DNA from: Suttonella indologenes
GTDB taxonomy: Bacteria; Pseudomonadota; Gammaproteobacteria; Cardiobacteriales; Cardiobacteriaceae
Direction of reading: 5' to 3'
Assembly (NCBI RefSeq): GCF_900460215.1
Contig: NZ_UHIA01000004.1
Location: forward strand, 1,628,115-1,692,114
DNA length: 64,000 bases
Shown: positions 62,437 through 64,000 of the stretch, one piece after another
Layout of the letters: each line of letters begins with the position of its first letter
Position numbering within the stretch: position 1 is the first letter of the stretch
Notes under the pieces: generated by a model
Told to the model about the DNA's origin: nothing
Databases searched by the model: none
Seen by the model: the letters and a program-made list of their open reading frames with translations, nothing else
Made by a program: the position numbers and the translations under genes

Positions 62437-63414
62437 ATGAGCACCCTCTATATCGACCGCCGCAACCTTAGCCTCAGCATAGAACGCGCTGCCCTAGGTC
62501 ATTCGCGAAAACGAACAACACCTCAACACCCTTCCCCTCAAACTCATCGAACGCCTCTGCATACATGGCGACCTTCAACTCAGCGCACACAGCCTAGGCA
62601 AACTCGGCGAACACGGCATTGGCATCGTCATCTTAAGCGGCAGAAACCGCCGCCCCCTGCCTATTGATGCCCAATTGGAAACTAGATGGAAAACGCCGCC
62701 AACACCAATACACCCAAGCCCAAACCCTGACTTTTGCCTACAACAATCCCGCCACATCTGCCAAGAAAAACTCCAAGCCCAACTGGAACACCTTCATCAA
62801 TACCGCCAACCGCCCATTTACCGCCACATCAAATCCATTACCCAACACCTCTCCCACATAAGCCACAGCCCAAGCATCGCCCAAATTCGCGGCATAGAAG
62901 GCGCGGCGGCAGCCCAATACTTTTGCCGCATGGCAGCACATCATTCCGCGCAATCTGCAATTTACAGACGCAACCGCCGCCCACCGCGCGACCCAGTAAA
63001 CAGCCTCCTCTCTCTCGGCTACACCCTGCTACACTTTGAAACCGTCAAACACCTACACCTCTGCGGACTTGACCCCTACATCGGCTACTACCACCAAACC
63101 GAACACGGACGCGAATCCCTCGCCTGCGACCTCATCGAAGCCCTGCGCCCGCAATACGATCAATGGATCATTCAACACATCAAACAACAACGCTACCGCG
63201 CCCAAGACTTTCGCATCACCGCCAACAATTGCAGCATCAACAAAACCGCCCGCCAACACTTCTACCAAGACTACGAACAACTTGCCAAACAACTGCGCCC
63301 CCAATCCACCACCGCTGCCGCCAACTACTCAAAACCCTAGATCCCGCCCACGACAGAAACAGCGACCACCTCCACATCATCGACAAAACAAACAACAGCG
63401 AAACAACATCATGA
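62437..63414 (+). pseudogene. cas1: cas1 with four frameshifts
   Basis: Cas1 is readable end to end only by changing frame. MSTLYIDRRNLSLSIERAAL is followed, after about 62500, by VIRENEQHLNTLPLKLIERL; near 62690-62740 a short RRQHQYTQAQ segment is in a third frame; near 63298 a C-run shift leads to IHHRCRQLLKTLDP. Metal ligands remain (RGIEGAA, GYTLLHFE, GRESLACDLIE). As written no full protein can be made. The restored frame would end in ATGA, overlapping the second cas2. Confidence 0.8.
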
Positions 63415-63710
63415 ACTGGATAATCGCCTACGACATCACAGACAAACGCCGTCTGCAAAAAATCCACCGCCAACTCACAGACATCGCCATCTCATTGCAA
63501 AACAGCACCTTTCTATACCAAGGCAATGAAACACAACTCATAGAAACACTCGAACAACTCATGCAAAACCTAGACCCTAAAAAAGACGACCTACGCGCCT
63601 ACCCTCTCGCCGGCAAACTCTACCGCCTAGGCAAACCCAGCCTAGGCACAGGCATCAGCCTCGGCAACTTTCCGGAAACCCCATCGCCATATTTAAAACA
63701 CAAAACATAA
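63411..63710 (+). CDS. Cas2, second, divergent copy
   Basis: 99 residues from ATG 63411, overlapping the original cas1 stop. YDITDKRRLQKIHRQLTDIA, QNSTFLYQG and RAYPLAGKLYRLGKP fit the Cas2 fold, but it shares little with the first copy (QNSTFLYQ against QKSLYEC) and has a longer, glycine-rich C-terminus. Located 6 bp upstream of the array 2 leader. Confidence 0.78.
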   Translation: MNWIIAYDITDKRRLQKIHRQLTDIAISLQNSTFLYQGNETQLIETLEQLMQNLDPKKDDLRAYPLAGKLYRLGKPSLGTGISLGNFPETPSPYLKHKT

Positions 63711-63716
63711 AACACC

Positions 63717-63887
63717 CCTTGAACGGCGCGCAAACAGCCTTTAAAATAGCGCGCCTCAACGTTCTTCCGACACAAAGCTAAGTCATTGAAAACTCGACAG
63801 CATGAAAAACTCCTTTTGGCAAAAAAGAAATTTAGCTAAAGCGCCTTTCAACCATTTGAAAAGCAAGGAGAAAAAAACAGGCAGTCA
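63717..63887 (+). promoter_or_regulatory. leader of CRISPR array 2
   Basis: Reverse complement of the array 1 leader, with only a handful of differences over about 150 bp. Contains the same TCAATGACTTAGC / GCTAAGTCATTGA block. Directs transcription and spacer insertion rightwards. An apparent ATG frame inside it (GCATGAAAAACTCC) is shared by both leaders but is short and unsupported. Confidence 0.85.
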
Positions 63888-64000
63888 GTTGGAACAACCG
63901 CCCCACACATCGGGGATTAAGACGCGCAAGCCGATCATCACAGTTGGAACAACCGCCCCACACATCGGGATTAAGACACTTGCAGCTTGTATGCCTCACC
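63888..64000 (+). CRISPR. CRISPR array 2, first units (continues past window)
   Basis: Repeat 63888-63923 (36 bp; the ACAACC variant of the array 1 repeat), a spacer of only 19 bp (63924-63942), a second repeat 63943-63977 with one G lost from the GGGG stem arm (35 bp), then the start of another spacer. Same orientation rule as array 1 (ATTAAGAC handle at the 3' side). Total length unknown. Confidence 0.93.

Noticed and set aside
62734..63710. Pro/Thr-rich frames overlapping cas1 and the second cas2
   Set aside because: Alternative frames of the frameshifted cas1; composition (PPTP, TPSP) is typical of wrong-frame translation. Parts were used only to locate the frameshifts.
63790..63890. Possible small gene (MKNSFWQKRNLAK...) next to array 2, also present at array 1
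   Set aside because: It lies wholly in the duplicated leader and runs into the repeat; conservation is explained by leader function.

Overview
The window looks like chromosome of a gammaproteobacterium with about 45-50% GC in its core genes. The hflD-mnmA pair, the ubiG-mupP-yciK cluster and the kdsD-lptC-lptA-lptB-rpoN cluster are gammaproteobacterial arrangements. The many small TA-flanked repeats starting TATAG resemble the Correia-type elements of Neisseria. A member of Cardiobacteriales (Suttonella/Cardiobacterium-like), which shares oral habitats with Neisseriaceae, is my best guess; this is inference and was not checked against any database.

Layout. 1-3100: the 3' end of leuA, then an IS200/IS605 element (tnpB, tnpA, probable omega RNA) that splits a SAM methyltransferase gene. 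3200-6190: hflD-mnmA among stacked and nested miniature elements. 6191-13778: a two-partner secretion locus, a 1955-residue TpsA exoprotein plus its TpsB transporter. 14108-20754: compact housekeeping operons (hemJ; ubiG-mupP-yciK; kdsD-lptCAB-rpoN). 20925-29856: argE, a YfcC-type carrier, suhB, a phosphate permease, two poorly characterised genes, IS debris and groES-groEL. 29983-37752: a NicO-type metal transporter with two DUF1007 proteins, a glycerophosphodiesterase, periplasmic nucleotide-scavenging phosphatases (CpdB, e(P4)-like) and hemE. 38103-44062: a metal-chelate uptake operon with two paralogous binding proteins, permease, ATPase, a cupredoxin and an ATP-grasp protein. 44164-46248: glsB-like gene, dapF, xerC.

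46311-50037 is a junkyard of insertions: a decayed PACE efflux gene cut by a miniature element, a decapitated IS30 transposase, an IS256-like stub, and a compositionally different DUF4198 module whose third gene is split by another miniature element and whose right edge truncates an HD-domain gene. gorA follows.

51896-64000 is a complete type III-B (Cmr) CRISPR-Cas island. A 14-unit array lies at the left, read leftwards. Next come cmr6-5-4-3-2-1 and a CARF-HEPN ribonuclease (Csx1/Csx2 type) in one leftward operon, then cas6 and csx16. A rightward cas2-cas1-cas2 adaptation cassette follows, with cas1 broken by several frameshifts. A second array starts at the right edge. The two arrays have nearly identical leaders in opposite orientation, so the whole cas cluster is bracketed by an inverted repeat. 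Cas10 keeps the GGDD cyclase motif but has no room for an HD nuclease domain. The defence logic is therefore probably cyclic-oligoadenylate signalling to the CARF-HEPN nuclease, possibly damped by Csx16.

Four families of small elements (called A, B, C and D here) recur across the window, all ending in TATAG/CTATA with TA target duplications. They have shaped stop codons, interrupted genes and been inserted into each other. No rRNA or tRNA genes were seen.
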